From the NCBI GenBank assembly GCA_022340685.1, contig JAJDNN010000181.1, positions 1 through 36,778 of the forward strand: a stretch of DNA of 36,778 nucleotides, read 5' to 3'. The translations under genes were made by a program, and so were the position numbers. The notes beneath the pieces are model-generated. The model had not been told where the DNA came from and did not search any database. It saw only the letters and a list, made by a program, of their open reading frames with translations. How positions within the stretch are numbered: position 1 is the stretch's first letter; the number at the start of each line of letters is the position of its first letter. The stretch is from Pseudomonadota bacterium (GTDB lineage: Bacteria > Pseudomonadota > Gammaproteobacteria > UBA6429 > Thiohalophilaceae). Shown one piece after another: positions 1 to 11,192 of the stretch.

Positions 1-980
1 TACCGATGTATCTGGTCTCCGGTGAAGAACCTTTTCAGCTCGGGCAGGTCTGTGATGCCATTCGCCAACGGGCACATGACGCCGGTTACACGAATCGTAC
101 TGTCATGCAGGTGGATCGCAGCTTCGACTGGCAGACCTTGACCGCTGCCGCACAAACTCTGTCGCTGTTTGCCGAAAAACAGTTGATTGAATTGCGTCTG
201 CCCAGTGGCAAGCCGGGTGATGCCGGCAGCAAGGCGCTGGTGGCTTACTGTGACAATCCGCCCGTGGATACATGTCTGTTGATCATTGCCGGCAAGCTCG
301 ACAAGCCCCAGCAGACGACCAAATGGTTCAAGGCGCTGGACCGGATCGGGGCGGTGATTCAGGTCTGGCCGGTTGATGCCGCGCAGCTACCGCAGTGGAT
401 AGCGCAGCGCATGCGGGTGCGCGATATGCAGCCCACGTCGGGGGCCGTTGCCATGCTAGCGGATCGGATCGAAGGGAATCTGTTAGCGGCAGATCAAGAG
501 CTGGAAAAACTACGCCTGCTGAATGGCGGGGGGGCGATCGATGTGGAAGCGGTGGCCGCCGCCGTATCTGACAGCGCCCGCTATGATGTATTTACTTTGG
601 TGGATGCCGCGCTGCTGGGAAACGCCAGCCGTACAGCACGGATCCTTTACGGTCTGCGGGCCGAGGGGGTAGAGCCAGTGCTTGTGTTATGGGCGTTGAC
701 CCGGGAATTGCGCAGCCTGTGTGGCATGAGCCGTGCCCTGACGCAGGACCAGTCCGTGGGCCAGGTGATGGCCCAGTACCGGGTGTGGGACAAGCGCAAG
801 CCTCCGCTTCAGGCTGCCCTGACGCGCTATCCGTTAAAACGCTGGCAGGGCCTGCTGTGGCAGGCCGGTGAGGTGGAACGGGTCATCAAGGGCCAGGCGG
901 CAGGCAGGCCGTGGGATGAATTGTTACAATTGAGCTTCAAGATTGCCGGCCAGCCGTTATTTCGCGCGGCGGCCGGGTAA
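1..980 (+). CDS. holA: DNA polymerase III subunit delta (5' end outside window)
   Basis: Frame is open to the window edge (..[13 protein letters not shown]); the family usually has about 20 residues before the (V/M)YLVSG(D/E)EP motif. HolA-like throughout; followed by proA/nadD as in many gammaproteobacteria. Confidence 0.9.
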   Translation, partial: PMYLVSGEEPFQLGQVCDAIRQRAHDAGYTNRTVMQVDRSFDWQTLTAAAQTLSLFAEKQLIELRLPSGKPGDAGSKALVAYCDNPPVDTCLLIIAGKLDKPQQTTKWFKALDRIGAVIQVWPVDAAQLPQWIAQRMRVRDMQPTSGAVAMLADRIEGNLLAADQELEKLRLLNGGGAIDVEAVAAAVSDSARYDVFTLVDAALLGNASRTARILYGLRAEGVEPVLVLWALTRELRSLCGMSRALTQDQSVGQVMAQYRVWDKRKPPLQAALTRYPLKRWQGLLWQAGEVERVIKGQAAGRPWDELLQLSFKIAGQPLFRAAAG

Positions 981-991
981 ACCAGGACGAC

Positions 992-2263
992 ATGATGGAT
1001 GCCAAAGTGGACGTAAAGCAGTACATGCACCAGCTGGGACAACAGGCCCGCCAGGCGGCCCGGGTCCTGGCGCGGACCCCGACCGGTCCCAAGAACCAGG
1101 CCCTGCTGGCCATGGCCGAGGCCTTGTTGGCCCGTACGGCCGATCTGCTGGTGGCCAACCAAAAGGATATGGAAGCGGGGGCCGCCAAGGGGCTGGATGC
1201 CGCTCTGCTGGATCGCCTGGCACTGAACGAAGCGCGTATCGCGGCGATGGCCGACGGGCTGCGGGAAATCGTGGCCTTGCCGGATCCGGTTGGTGAGATT
1301 TCACACATGACCTACCGTCCATCGGGGATCGAGGTGGGCAAGATGCGTGTCCCACTGGGCGTGATCGGCATCATTTATGAATCGCGGCCCAATGTGACCG
1401 CCGATGCTGCGGCCCTGTGTCTCAAGTCGGGTAATGCCGCAATTTTGCGCGGAGGCTCGGAAGCCCAGCATTCTAACCAGGCTATCGCGGACTGCATTCA
1501 CGCGGGACTGAAATCGGCCGGCCTGCCCATCGACGCGGTACAGGTGATTGAAACCACCGATCGTCAGGCGGTGGGCGAACTGATTACCATGCCGGAGTAT
1601 GTAGACGTTATCGTGCCACGGGGTGGCAAGGCCCTGATCGAACGCATCAGTGCCGAGGCGCGGGTACCGGTTATCAAGCATCTGCACGGCGTTTGTCACG
1701 TGTATATTGATGACAAGGCGGATCTGCACAAGGCGATCCGGGTTGCGTTCAACGCCAAGACTCAACGCTATGGTACCTGCAATACGATGGAAACCCTGCT
1801 GGTCAATCAGAGCATCGCCGGACAGGTTCTGCCGGAACTGGGCCGGATGTATGCCGATGAGGGTGTGGAACTGCGGGGTGACGAAGCTACCCGGGCCATC
1901 CTCACTGATAGCAAGGCAGCGACCGATGAAGACTGGGACACGGAATACCTGGCCCCGATTTTGTCGATCCGGGTGGTCGCGGACCTGGATGCGGCGATTG
2001 AGCATATCCACCGACACGGTTCCGGTCATACCGAATCGATCATGACCGAAGATCTGGGCCGGGCTCGCCGCTTCCTGGCTGAGGTGGATGCCAGCTCGGT
2101 GATGGTGAATGCCTCAACCCGTTTCGCCGATGGATTCGAGTACGGACTGGGCGCCGAAATCGGCATCAGCACAGACAAGATCCACGTGCGTGGCCCGGTC
2201 GGTCTGGAAGGCCTCACCTCGCAGAAATACATCGTCCTGGGTGATGGGCATATTAGGGAATAA
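992..2263 (+). CDS. proA: glutamate-5-semialdehyde dehydrogenase (gamma-glutamyl phosphate reductase)
   Basis: 423 aa ORF; typical ProA motifs ([84 protein letters not shown]). Confidence 0.97.
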   Translation: MMDAKVDVKQYMHQLGQQARQAARVLARTPTGPKNQALLAMAEALLARTADLLVANQKDMEAGAAKGLDAALLDRLALNEARIAAMADGLREIVALPDPVGEISHMTYRPSGIEVGKMRVPLGVIGIIYESRPNVTADAAALCLKSGNAAILRGGSEAQHSNQAIADCIHAGLKSAGLPIDAVQVIETTDRQAVGELITMPEYVDVIVPRGGKALIERISAEARVPVIKHLHGVCHVYIDDKADLHKAIRVAFNAKTQRYGTCNTMETLLVNQSIAGQVLPELGRMYADEGVELRGDEATRAILTDSKAATDEDWDTEYLAPILSIRVVADLDAAIEHIHRHGSGHTESIMTEDLGRARRFLAEVDASSVMVNASTRFADGFEYGLGAEIGISTDKIHVRGPVGLEGLTSQKYIVLGDGHIRE

Positions 2264-2438
2264 ATGGCGAGGAACGTGTGACGAGGAAATTCGAAATAAC
2301 AGGACTTCGATTAAAACGCGAGAGTGAGATTGCCTGTAAACGCGTCATCAACCTGTTCCCGTTTACCTTTTCCATGTCGAAGATAACCAGTAAACGCTTT
2401 TTCTCGTCCCTTCTTCCTCATTGCTCGTTACTCATCGA

Positions 2439-3065
2439 ATGATTGGCATCTACGGCGGGATGTTCGACCCGGTGCACTTCGGGCACCTGCGGCCAGCACT
2501 GGAAGTCCAGCAGGCGCTCGGTCTTGGCGAAGTCCGGTTTGTGCCCGTCGGCCAACCACACCATCGTGATGCGCCCCGGGCCAGTGCGACGCTACGCGTC
2601 GCCATGCTGCAGGCTGCGATTGCGGACCAGCCAGGTTTCGTGCTGGACGAACGGGAAATCACGCGCGCCGGACCTTCCTACATGGTGGATACTCTTGCTT
2701 CACTGCGCGCCGAGGTTGGTCGATCTCCGCTGTGCCTGATCCTGGGCTACGATGCATTCCTTGGCTTGCCAGACTGGCATCAATGGACGCGTTTGATTGA
2801 ACTGGCCCATCTGGTGGTGACCCACCGGCCGGGCTGGACGACGGATGCGCTGAGTGACGCGCTGCAAGAGCTGGTGGAACAGCATCGACTGGCACCCGGG
2901 GGCTTGTCCCGGCAACCGGCAGGCGGTGTCTGTTTCGTCCCGGTTACGCAACTGGCGATTTCCTCCACGAGAATTCGGGAGCAGATCGGTGCGGGTCAGG
3001 ATGTTCGTTATCTGTTACCGGATCAGGTCGTAACCCTGATTAAAAATAACAATCTTTACAGGTGA
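2439..3065 (+). CDS. nadD: nicotinate-nucleotide adenylyltransferase
   Basis: [22 protein letters not shown] nucleotidyltransferase motif and C-terminal [13 protein letters not shown] at 2439 preferred over the upstream TTG at 2421. Confidence 0.95.
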   Translation: MIGIYGGMFDPVHFGHLRPALEVQQALGLGEVRFVPVGQPHHRDAPRASATLRVAMLQAAIADQPGFVLDEREITRAGPSYMVDTLASLRAEVGRSPLCLILGYDAFLGLPDWHQWTRLIELAHLVVTHRPGWTTDALSDALQELVEQHRLAPGGLSRQPAGGVCFVPVTQLAISSTRIREQIGAGQDVRYLLPDQVVTLIKNNNLYR

Positions 3066-3418
3066 AATCGTTGAATATAGAACAATTGAAACAACTGGTG
3101 ATCGAGGCGCTGGAAGACGTGAAGGGTGTTGACATCCGCGTGTTCGATGTACAGGACAAGTCGAGTGTGACGGATATGATGGTCGTCGCCAGCGGCAACA
3201 CTGCGCGGCAAGTCAAGGCGCTGGCCGATAGCGTGGTGGAAAAAGCCAAGCAGGCCGGGGTACGGCCGCTGGGCATGGAAGGCGAGCAATTCGGCGAATG
3301 GGTCCTGGTGGATCTGGGTGATCTGGTCGTGCATATCATGCAGCCGTCGGTGCGCGATTTTTATAATCTGGAAAAGCTGTGGGGTGAGGACAGCCCGGCC
3401 GCAGCGCACAAGAAATAG
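3062..3418 (+). CDS. rsfS: ribosome silencing factor RsfS
   Basis: Contains [28 protein letters not shown] and [17 protein letters not shown], diagnostic for RsfS (YbeB/Iojap); sits between nadD and rlmH. Start may be the TTG at 3071. Confidence 0.95.
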   Translation: MKSLNIEQLKQLVIEALEDVKGVDIRVFDVQDKSSVTDMMVVASGNTARQVKALADSVVEKAKQAGVRPLGMEGEQFGEWVLVDLGDLVVHIMQPSVRDFYNLEKLWGEDSPAAAHKK

Positions 3419-3433
3419 GCTGCGACTGTCAGG

Positions 3434-3901
3434 ATGGAGATTCACCTGATCGCGGTGGGGGAGCGCATGCCGGACTGGGTCAGCCGGGGCTATGAGGAAT
3501 ATGCGCGCCGCATGCCACCCGAATGCCGCCTCAAGCTGATTGAAATTCCTGCCGCTAAAAGGACCAAGGCGGCTGACCTCAAGCGCATCATGCAGCAAGA
3601 AGGCGAGCGCATGTTGGCCGCAATCCCGGCCAACGCTGATGTGGTGGCGCTGGATGTGGGCGGCCAGAATTGGACCACCCCTGACCTCGCCCAGCAGTTG
3701 GAAAACTGGTTACAGGAAGGGCGGAATCTCGCACTGCTGGTCGGTGGCCCGGAAGGACTGGCGCCGGCTTGCCGGAAACGTGCTGCACGTCATTGGTCAC
3801 TGTCCGCATTAACCTTTCCCCATCCGCTGGTGCGTATCATTCTGGCCGAACAGTTGTATCGGGCGACGACCATTCTCAAGGGACATCCCTATCATAAATA
3901 A
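3434..3901 (+). CDS. rlmH: 23S rRNA (pseudouridine1915-N3)-methyltransferase
   Basis: 155 aa; LLVGGPEGL and [34 protein letters not shown] are RlmH signatures. Confidence 0.97.
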   Translation: MEIHLIAVGERMPDWVSRGYEEYARRMPPECRLKLIEIPAAKRTKAADLKRIMQQEGERMLAAIPANADVVALDVGGQNWTTPDLAQQLENWLQEGRNLALLVGGPEGLAPACRKRAARHWSLSALTFPHPLVRIILAEQLYRATTILKGHPYHK

Positions 3902-3914
3902 CTAAGGACGAAGC

Positions 3915-3986
3915 ATGGAGCGAATTCAAACGGTCTGCATGCAGTGTCTCTTGCTGTTGCAAAGGGGTGATGAACGCAATGCGTGA
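3915..3986 (+). CDS. putative 23-aa leader ORF ([23 protein letters not shown]) overlapping the maf start
   Basis: AAGGA at 3904-3908 lies 6 nt upstream of ATG 3915; ORF ends at TGA 3984-3986, past the candidate maf starts (3967/3970/3979). Confidence 0.3.
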   Translation: MERIQTVCMQCLLLLQRGDERNA

Positions 3987-4569
3987 AGATTTTGATATTT
4001 ATCTGGCCTCCGCCTCCCCGCGGCGGCGTGAACTGTTGGCGCAAATAAACGTTCGGTTCCAGCTGCTCGAGGTCGAGGTGTCGGAGCAACCGCAGCTGAA
4101 TGAACCGGCCCGGGTGTATGTCCAGCGTTTGGCACTTGCCAAGGCGCGTGCCGGGTTGATGCACTTGCCCGCGGCGGATAAAAGCCTGGTGCTGGGTGCA
4201 GACACTGCAGTGGTGGTGGACGACGCTATCCTCGGCAAACCAGAAGACGAGGTCCAGGCGAAGGCCATGCTGAGACAGTTGTCTGGACGCAGCCACCAGG
4301 TCATGTCGGCAGTGGCCGTAATGTGTGTGGAGCGCAAGGCGGTAAAGTTGAATGTGAGTACCGTGACCATGCGTGAGCTGGACGAACCGGAAATCGAGGC
4401 GTACTGGAACAGTGGAGAATGTCGCGACAAGGCCGGTGCTTATGCCATCCAGGGTCGCGCTGCAATATTCGTTTCGGCGTTACAGGGAAGTTATTCGGGT
4501 GTCATGGGACTGCCGCTATATGAAACCGCGTTGATCCTGAAGGAATTTGGCATAAATCCGCTTAAATAA
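3979..4569 (+). CDS. maf: Maf-family nucleotide pyrophosphatase (septum formation inhibitor Maf)
   Basis: [58 protein letters not shown] motifs. Alternative starts at 3967 (GTG) and 3970 (ATG). Confidence 0.94.
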   Translation: MREDFDIYLASASPRRRELLAQINVRFQLLEVEVSEQPQLNEPARVYVQRLALAKARAGLMHLPAADKSLVLGADTAVVVDDAILGKPEDEVQAKAMLRQLSGRSHQVMSAVAVMCVERKAVKLNVSTVTMRELDEPEIEAYWNSGECRDKAGAYAIQGRAAIFVSALQGSYSGVMGLPLYETALILKEFGINPLK

Positions 4570-4611
4570 CTGATAGGGTTAAAATTCAGGGTTGGTGAGG
4601 AGTAGTCCACG

Positions 4612-6081
4612 ATGAGCGAGGAGTTACTGATTAATGTCACACCGCAGGAAACGCGGGTGGCGTATGTGGAAAACGGCGTGCTGCAGGAAGTCCACATTGA
4701 GCGTGCCCGGCGGCGTGGTTTGGTGGGCAATGTTTATCAGGGCAAAGTAATGCGCGTGCTCCCGGGCATGCAGGCGGCATTTCTGGAAATCGGTCTGGAA
4801 CGCACCGCATTCCTGCACGCGTCGGACATTGTCCAGCCCGCGTCGAACAAGCCGCAGAACAACGAGCGGCCCACCGAGACGATCATGGAACTGCTGCGGG
4901 AAGGGCAGGAATTGCGGGTACAGGTGATCAAGGATCCAATGGGAACCAAGGGGGCACGGCTTACCACCCAGATCTCCATACCGTCACGCTACCTGGTGTA
5001 CATGCCAGGCGCGGAGCATATCGGAATTTCCCAGAAAATTGAGGACGAGGGCGAGCGCCAGCGATTGCGCGATGTCATTACCCGGCATGCGGCGAACTTC
5101 GATCCGGGTGGTTATATCGTGCGGACGGTGGCGGAGGGTGTGGATGAAGCGGCGATTGTGGCCGACATGCATTTTCTGCAAAAGTTATGGGCTACGATTA
5201 AGGAACGTAGCAAGGCGGAGCAGGGTCCCGCCCTGATCCATGAAGATCTGCCGCTGGTGATGCGGACCATGCGGGATTTGAGCGGGCGGGATATTGAAAA
5301 AGTTCGCATTGATTCCAATGAGACTTCGCAACGGGTCAGCCGCTTCGCCCAGAAATTCATCCCCGAGCTGTCGAACTGCATTGAATATTATCCGGGAGAG
5401 CGTCCTATCTTTGATCTGTACGGTGTCGATGATGAAATTCACAAAGCACTGGAACGCAAGGTGCAACTCAAGTCAGGGGGTTACCTGATCATCGATCAGA
5501 CCGAGGCCATGACGACAATTGATGTCAATACCGGCGCCTTTGTCGGGCATCGCAATCTGGAAGAGACCATTTTCAAGACTAACCTCGAAGCAACCCAGGC
5601 CATTGTCCGGCAACTTCGGTTGCGTAATCTGGGCGGAATCATCATTCTTGATTTTATCGACATGCTCGATACGGAACACCGGCGACAAGTTTTACGCGCG
5701 CTGGAAAAAAACCTCGAACGGGACCATGCCAAGACACACATCAGCGAAGTTTCTACCCTTGGACTGGTGGAGATGACGCGCAAACGGACCCGCGAAAGTC
5801 TGGAACATATATTATGCGAAAGTTGTCCAATTTGTAACGGACGCGGCTCGCTTATGACAGCCGAGACAGTTTGCTATGAAATATTTCGGGAAATCATGCG
5901 TGAGGCACGGCAATTTGAAACGACGGAATTTCTGGTGCTGGCGGCTCAGCCCGTAATCGATATGTTGCTGGACGAAGAATCCACCAGCGTTGCAGAACTT
6001 GAAGAATTTATCGGCAAACCCATCCGTTTCCAGGTGGAATTGGAATACACCCAGGAACAGTTCGATGTGGTCCTGATGTGA
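4612..6081 (+). CDS. rng: ribonuclease G
   Basis: MSEELLINVTPQETRVAYVENGVLQEVHIERARRRGLVGNVYQGKV, S1 domain, TTIDVNTGAFVG, and Zn-link CESCPICNGRG. Confidence 0.97.
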   Translation: MSEELLINVTPQETRVAYVENGVLQEVHIERARRRGLVGNVYQGKVMRVLPGMQAAFLEIGLERTAFLHASDIVQPASNKPQNNERPTETIMELLREGQELRVQVIKDPMGTKGARLTTQISIPSRYLVYMPGAEHIGISQKIEDEGERQRLRDVITRHAANFDPGGYIVRTVAEGVDEAAIVADMHFLQKLWATIKERSKAEQGPALIHEDLPLVMRTMRDLSGRDIEKVRIDSNETSQRVSRFAQKFIPELSNCIEYYPGERPIFDLYGVDDEIHKALERKVQLKSGGYLIIDQTEAMTTIDVNTGAFVGHRNLEETIFKTNLEATQAIVRQLRLRNLGGIIILDFIDMLDTEHRRQVLRALEKNLERDHAKTHISEVSTLGLVEMTRKRTRESLEHILCESCPICNGRGSLMTAETVCYEIFREIMREARQFETTEFLVLAAQPVIDMLLDEESTSVAELEEFIGKPIRFQVELEYTQEQFDVVLM

Positions 6082-6142
6082 GTCGATCAAGGCGTATACC
6101 CGCAGTCAAACTATTATTCGGACTACTGCAGGACTAATCTGA

Positions 6143-9100
6143 ATGTCGGAAAAAATGCCGTTCAAGTTGCGCCTGCAACGCGTCATTTTTTACAGCGTGG
6201 CGCTGCTGGTAGTGACCGCCGCGGTCTTGTTGTCTATTGCGCGCATGCTGGTCTCGGACGTCGAGAGTTATCGATTGGATCTCGAGCAACTGGCCAGTGC
6301 CTTTCTTGATCACCCGGTCAAAATCGATGGCATGGATGCCCGTTTCGTGGGACTCAGCCCGACCCTGGTATTTGAGAATGTTCGTATGCTGGATGCCAGG
6401 GGGGAGCGTGTACTGATTAGTTTCAAGGAAGCTCGTCTGAGTGTCGCAGTGCTGGCCTCGTTGCAGGCGGAAAAACTGGTGCCCGGCGATCTGGTCATTG
6501 ATGGCGTCAACTTCAACGTCATCCGCCAGCAGGATGGCCAGATCAGAATCCAGGGCATCAATTTTGAAAAATTCAGTAGTGATGAGATCGGTGATGCATC
6601 TCAGTCTTCAGGGCAATTATCCCAGTGGTTGTTTCAACGTTCGCGCCTGGCCATACGCAACAGTACCCTAGTCTGGAACGATTTCAAGCGCGGTATCTCG
6701 CGCCGTTTCGATGACGTGAATCTTCAGCTTAGTAATGATGAATCCGATCATTTCATGAAAGGCGAGATCACATTGCCGCAGGCATTCGGGCGCAAACTGG
6801 AACTGGCCGTGGCCGTACATGGCAACATGCTGCAACCTGCCCACTGGCAGGGTGAGGTCTACGTGAATGCCGAAGGCCTGAATCTGTATGCATGGCAGGA
6901 TGCTTTGCAAGTACATGATGTTAATGTCAGGGCTGGTCTACTGGACTTGAAAATGTGGGCTGCCCTCAACAAGGGTCGGCTAACAAACCTGAGTGGCGAT
7001 GTATCGGTTTACAAGCTGGCCATGCAGGCCGGATTTCTGGCCCAGCCACTCGGGTTTGATCGGGCCGGCGGCCTGTTCAATTACCAGGCCTCAAAACAGG
7101 GCTGGGCACTGGATATCGATGAACTGCAATTTATCGAGGGAGAGAATATCTGGCCGGCTTCGCGTCTGCATGCCGGGTTGCGGTATGGGGAAGAAGATCG
7201 TCCGGACCAGCTTGAACTTGCCGCGGATTATCTGCCACTGGATAAGATCACCAGCCTGTTGCTGAAGACTCACCTGTTGCCAGACAAGGACCGGATGCGG
7301 CTGCAACAGGCTCGCCCGGTTGGTGACATTCACAATCTGGTGGTCACTACCCTGCTCACGGAGGATCTGTTAAGCGGTCCGTATCGCATCCAGGCCCGCT
7401 TCAGTGATCTGGGCTTGCAGGCCGTGGGTGCAGAGCCCGGCTTTCAGGGCCTGAGTGGGACACTGTGGGCCAATGAGGAACGCGGAAAGGTACAGCTGAG
7501 CAGCGGAGCATCGGCGCTGGACTTTAAAACCATCTTTCGCGCACCACTGGAATTGCGTCAGCTTACCGGCGAGGTGTTCTGGAAAAAGCAGCATGGCAGT
7601 TGGCAGGTCTGGTCGGAAGCGCTGGCTGCCGACACGCCCTACATCAATACCAACAATCGATTTTTACTGGAAGTCACCGGAACGGATGTGGCCCCGTATC
7701 TGGATTTGCAAACCACGTTTCACGATGGTAACGGTGCTTTTGCCAGTCTTTATGTGCCCGCAGGCATAATGAATACAGATTTGATCAAGTGGCTGGACAC
7801 GGCAATCAAGGGCGGCCATGTCATCGAAGGTGGTGCCATATTCAACGGCCGGCTGAGTGATTTTCCGTTCAATAAGAATCAGGGTCAATTCATGGTGTAC
7901 TTTGCCGGTGAAGACATTCGGCTGGACTATGCGCCGGGCTGGCCGGCGGCCACCGCAGTACATGGTGAAGCAACCTTTAGTGGCATCGGGGTTACGGTCC
8001 AGGTTGACTCCGGTAAGTTGCTGAACAGTCAAATCAGCCGTGCCCGACTGGACATCCCTTCGTTTAACGATGGTTTACTAACACTCGATGGAACGGTCAA
8101 GGGTTCGCTGCGGGATGCGGCAGACTTTCTGGTCAAGAGTCCCATCGCCCCCGAGGCAAAAACGTTCGTTAGCTCAAGCCGGATTGAAGGACAGGCGCAG
8201 ACTACCCTGCAGTTGAGGTTTCCCCTGTCCGATGAAGCCGCGGCCCGGGCACCTGAGCAATATTCCGGGAAGACACAGATAATCGATGGTGCGCTGCTGT
8301 TGTACGATGACCGGGTGGATATCACTGCATTGAATGGTGATATTGAATTTTCCCAGAGCGGGCAAAGCGGAAGCGGCATAACAGGTCTGGTCATGGGGCA
8401 AAAAGCAGTTTTTGATCTCTATACCCAGCCCGGCGAGGCTGGTAACCAGACCAGCATCGTTGCCAATACCAACCTGGATGCCGGTGAATTAAAGCGACGG
8501 TTCAAACTTGCGCAAAACCGCCTGAGCGGTAAGTCTGCATTGCAAGCGGTTCTGTTGTTGGGAAAAGATGCTAAGGGTAAGGCCCGGCCACCCATGTTGC
8601 GACTGCATTCTGATCTGCACGGTATGACGCTCGAACTGCCAGCACCGATGGCCAAACCGCCTGCAGTAAAAAGTGATCTGGATGTGGAAGTTGGTTTTGC
8701 CGGGATCGACGAGGCCACCATCCAGATTAACTATGCCGATCAGTTCCGCACCGCCTTTGCAATGCACATGAACAGTGTCGACAGGATTGCGGTGCAGTTT
8801 GGTCCCAAGCCACCGGTCTTGCCCGCGCGTAGCGGAGTACGGATCACGGGTTCGGCACGCAATCTTTCCGTTACCGCATGGCGCAGTCTGATTGAGGAAT
8901 TGCTGCCCGCATCGGGCCAGACGCAGAAAATATTACCGATCAGTATCGATATGCAGCTGCTCGAAATTGGCAAGCTTGCGGAGACCGAGAGTGACTATGC
9001 ATCCAGCATCGACGTCAAGCGGATACCTCCGGTACGCGGCACCATCAAGCAGCTGGTTTATGACAACCTGCCCATCGGTAGTGTAACGTTCAGTACCACC

Positions 9101-9856
9101 CGGATCAGGCACGGGATCCGGATTGACTGGATGGATGTGAACGGACCCCATTTCCAGCTGCATGCCACCGGCGAGTGGAAAAAATCTATTCTGGGTGAAA
9201 CCACTTCACTCGATATTACCTCCAGCAGTCAAAATGCCGGCAATGCGCTGAAGGATCTGGGCTATGCCGTGATTATCAAGGAAGGCGTTATGCAGGGCAG
9301 CGCGAAAATCAGCTGGCCAGGTTCGCCGATGCAATTCGATGCCGCTAAACTCAAGGGCAGTATGCATCTCAACATCCAGAAAGGCTCCTTCACTGATGTG
9401 GATGCGGGTGCCGGGCGGTTACTGGGTTTGTTCAGCCTGACGGCATTGCCGCGTCGATTGATACTGGATTTTCGGGATACCTTTAAGGAAGGGTTCAGTT
9501 TTGATGAGCTGAATGGTGATTTTCGTCTGGCTGGCGGTAATTCCACGACAGACAATCTGACCATCAAAAGTCCTTCGGCGGTCGTGGCCATTACCGGGCG
9601 GGTTGGGCTGGTGCAAAAGGACTTCGATGAAGTGATGACGGTTGTTCCCCAGTTCGGTGGGTCCCTGCCGGTGGCAGGGGGTTTGGTGTTCGGGCTGGAA
9701 GTTGGTGCGGCGATACTCTTGCTGGATCAACTGTTGGGCAAGGAAATTAATAAGGCCGGCACCAAGCAATACACCATTACCGGGAGTTGGGAAAACCCGC
9801 AAATCACCGAAATCAAAAAGCCACCATCGCCCGAATTGCCCGATGAAGAGGATTAG
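6143..9856 (+). CDS. yhdP: YhdP family AsmA-like envelope protein (phospholipid transport related)
   Basis: 1237 aa ORF with one N-terminal TM segment, a long beta-rich body and the rng-yhdP-nit-tldD context. Confidence 0.9.
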   Translation: MSEKMPFKLRLQRVIFYSVALLVVTAAVLLSIARMLVSDVESYRLDLEQLASAFLDHPVKIDGMDARFVGLSPTLVFENVRMLDARGERVLISFKEARLSVAVLASLQAEKLVPGDLVIDGVNFNVIRQQDGQIRIQGINFEKFSSDEIGDASQSSGQLSQWLFQRSRLAIRNSTLVWNDFKRGISRRFDDVNLQLSNDESDHFMKGEITLPQAFGRKLELAVAVHGNMLQPAHWQGEVYVNAEGLNLYAWQDALQVHDVNVRAGLLDLKMWAALNKGRLTNLSGDVSVYKLAMQAGFLAQPLGFDRAGGLFNYQASKQGWALDIDELQFIEGENIWPASRLHAGLRYGEEDRPDQLELAADYLPLDKITSLLLKTHLLPDKDRMRLQQARPVGDIHNLVVTTLLTEDLLSGPYRIQARFSDLGLQAVGAEPGFQGLSGTLWANEERGKVQLSSGASALDFKTIFRAPLELRQLTGEVFWKKQHGSWQVWSEALAADTPYINTNNRFLLEVTGTDVAPYLDLQTTFHDGNGAFASLYVPAGIMNTDLIKWLDTAIKGGHVIEGGAIFNGRLSDFPFNKNQGQFMVYFAGEDIRLDYAPGWPAATAVHGEATFSGIGVTVQVDSGKLLNSQISRARLDIPSFNDGLLTLDGTVKGSLRDAADFLVKSPIAPEAKTFVSSSRIEGQAQTTLQLRFPLSDEAAARAPEQYSGKTQIIDGALLLYDDRVDITALNGDIEFSQSGQSGSGITGLVMGQKAVFDLYTQPGEAGNQTSIVANTNLDAGELKRRFKLAQNRLSGKSALQAVLLLGKDAKGKARPPMLRLHSDLHGMTLELPAPMAKPPAVKSDLDVEVGFAGIDEATIQINYADQFRTAFAMHMNSVDRIAVQFGPKPPVLPARSGVRITGSARNLSVTAWRSLIEELLPASGQTQKILPISIDMQLLEIGKLAETESDYASSIDVKRIPPVRGTIKQLVYDNLPIGSVTFSTTRIRHGIRIDWMDVNGPHFQLHATGEWKKSILGETTSLDITSSSQNAGNALKDLGYAVIIKEGVMQGSAKISWPGSPMQFDAAKLKGSMHLNIQKGSFTDVDAGAGRLLGLFSLTALPRRLILDFRDTFKEGFSFDELNGDFRLAGGNSTTDNLTIKSPSAVVAITGRVGLVQKDFDEVMTVVPQFGGSLPVAGGLVFGLEVGAAILLLDQLLGKEINKAGTKQYTITGSWENPQITEIKKPPSPELPDEED

Positions 9857-9963
9857 AGTTGAGCCGCATGGCGGAGCTGGACTGATACCGTAATAGACAA
9901 AGAGTCATAGTCGGATCAATAACTTGGGCTGCTACCCCAGTCAGTTCATGGTATCCTTTGTCG

Positions 9964-10371
9964 ATGAAATTCATTCTTTTTTTAGCGGCTTTATGCATGG
10001 CCACGCAGGTCATGGCAAACGATCCCATGTTTCGCCTTACTGCGGAGCAGTGGGCGGTACCGCGCAGTGCTGAAACCGTGATCAGCATGCCGGCGCTGGC
10101 GAATACCATGCAGACATTGCGTGATACCACGGGTGGTCGATTGTTGCTGCGGTATCCCGGTGGCGATGCAGGCACCCTGTGGATGAACGAGCTGCGCAGC
10201 TGGTTGATTGCCCTGGGTGTTGCATCAAGCATGATTGAAACGGTTCCCGGCAGTCCCGATGAAAAGGTGATCGAGCTGGAAGTGCTTCCCCCTCTTGGGG
10301 GGGTACAGCCCTCCGTGCCGGGCGGGGTCGCAACTGGAACCGCAGTTGAGACTGTGAGAGGAGCGTCATGA
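9964..10371 (+). CDS. hypothetical small periplasmic protein
   Basis: Signal peptide MKFILFLAALCMATQVMA; overlaps the following nitrilase-family gene by 4 nt (ATGA). Confidence 0.75.
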   Translation: MKFILFLAALCMATQVMANDPMFRLTAEQWAVPRSAETVISMPALANTMQTLRDTTGGRLLLRYPGGDAGTLWMNELRSWLIALGVASSMIETVPGSPDEKVIELEVLPPLGGVQPSVPGGVATGTAVETVRGAS

Positions 10372-11192
10372 AGCGGGTCGCCGCCATCCAGATGGCCTCT
10401 GGCCCGAAAGTCAGTGCCAACCTGACTGAAGCTGCCCGCCTGATCCGCAACGCAGTGCAGGCCGGGGCGGAACTGGTGGTACTACCCGAGAATTTTGCCA
10501 TTATGGGCAATAGCGAACAGGACAAGCTCAAGATCCGGGAAGAGGAGGGGAGTGGACAGATCCAGTCCTTCCTGGCTGAGCAGGCTGCGCGCAACCGGAT
10601 CTGGATCGTAGGTGGCACCCTGCCACTCGTGGCCAGCGACAGTGATCATATCCGGGCCGCCTGTCTGTTGTATGACGACAAGGGTGAAGTCAAGGCTCGC
10701 TATGACAAGGTACACCTGTTTGATGTGCACTTGCCGGAGAATAGTGAAACTTACAACGAATCTGCGACCATCGAGCCGGGTACGTCGACCACGGTGGTGG
10801 ATACGCCGTTCGGCAAACTCGGCCTGGCGGTGTGCTACGACTTGCGCTTTCCGGAACTGTTCCGCCACATGGTGGACAAAGGGGTCGAGGTGATCGCAGT
10901 CCCCTCCGCTTTCACCGCTATTACCGGCAAAGCCCACTGGGATGTGTTGGTGCGATCCCGGGCCATCGAAAATCTCAGTTACCTCATTGCAGCGGCCCAG
11001 GGTGGCTATCATATCAATGGTCGCGAAACCCACGGCGACAGCATGATCGTCGATCCCTGGGGTGTGGTGTTGGACCGGCTGCCGCGAGGTTCCGGTGTTG
11101 TCATCGCTGATCTGGACCTGGACAAGATCCGTAACACCCGCCGTCATTTCCCGGTGCTGGAGCACCGCAAGATCCCCGCGACAACGTTATGA
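10368..11192 (+). CDS. carbon-nitrogen hydrolase (nitrilase superfamily, Nit-like)
   Basis: Glu-Lys-Cys catalytic triad motifs: [38 protein letters not shown]. Confidence 0.93.
   Translation: MKRVAAIQMASGPKVSANLTEAARLIRNAVQAGAELVVLPENFAIMGNSEQDKLKIREEEGSGQIQSFLAEQAARNRIWIVGGTLPLVASDSDHIRAACLLYDDKGEVKARYDKVHLFDVHLPENSETYNESATIEPGTSTTVVDTPFGKLGLAVCYDLRFPELFRHMVDKGVEVIAVPSAFTAITGKAHWDVLVRSRAIENLSYLIAAAQGGYHINGRETHGDSMIVDPWGVVLDRLPRGSGVVIADLDLDKIRNTRRHFPVLEHRKIPATTL

Noticed and set aside
1301-2029. 242-aa ORF on the - strand
   Set aside because: Fully antisense to proA, which has clear family motifs; no recognisable domains.
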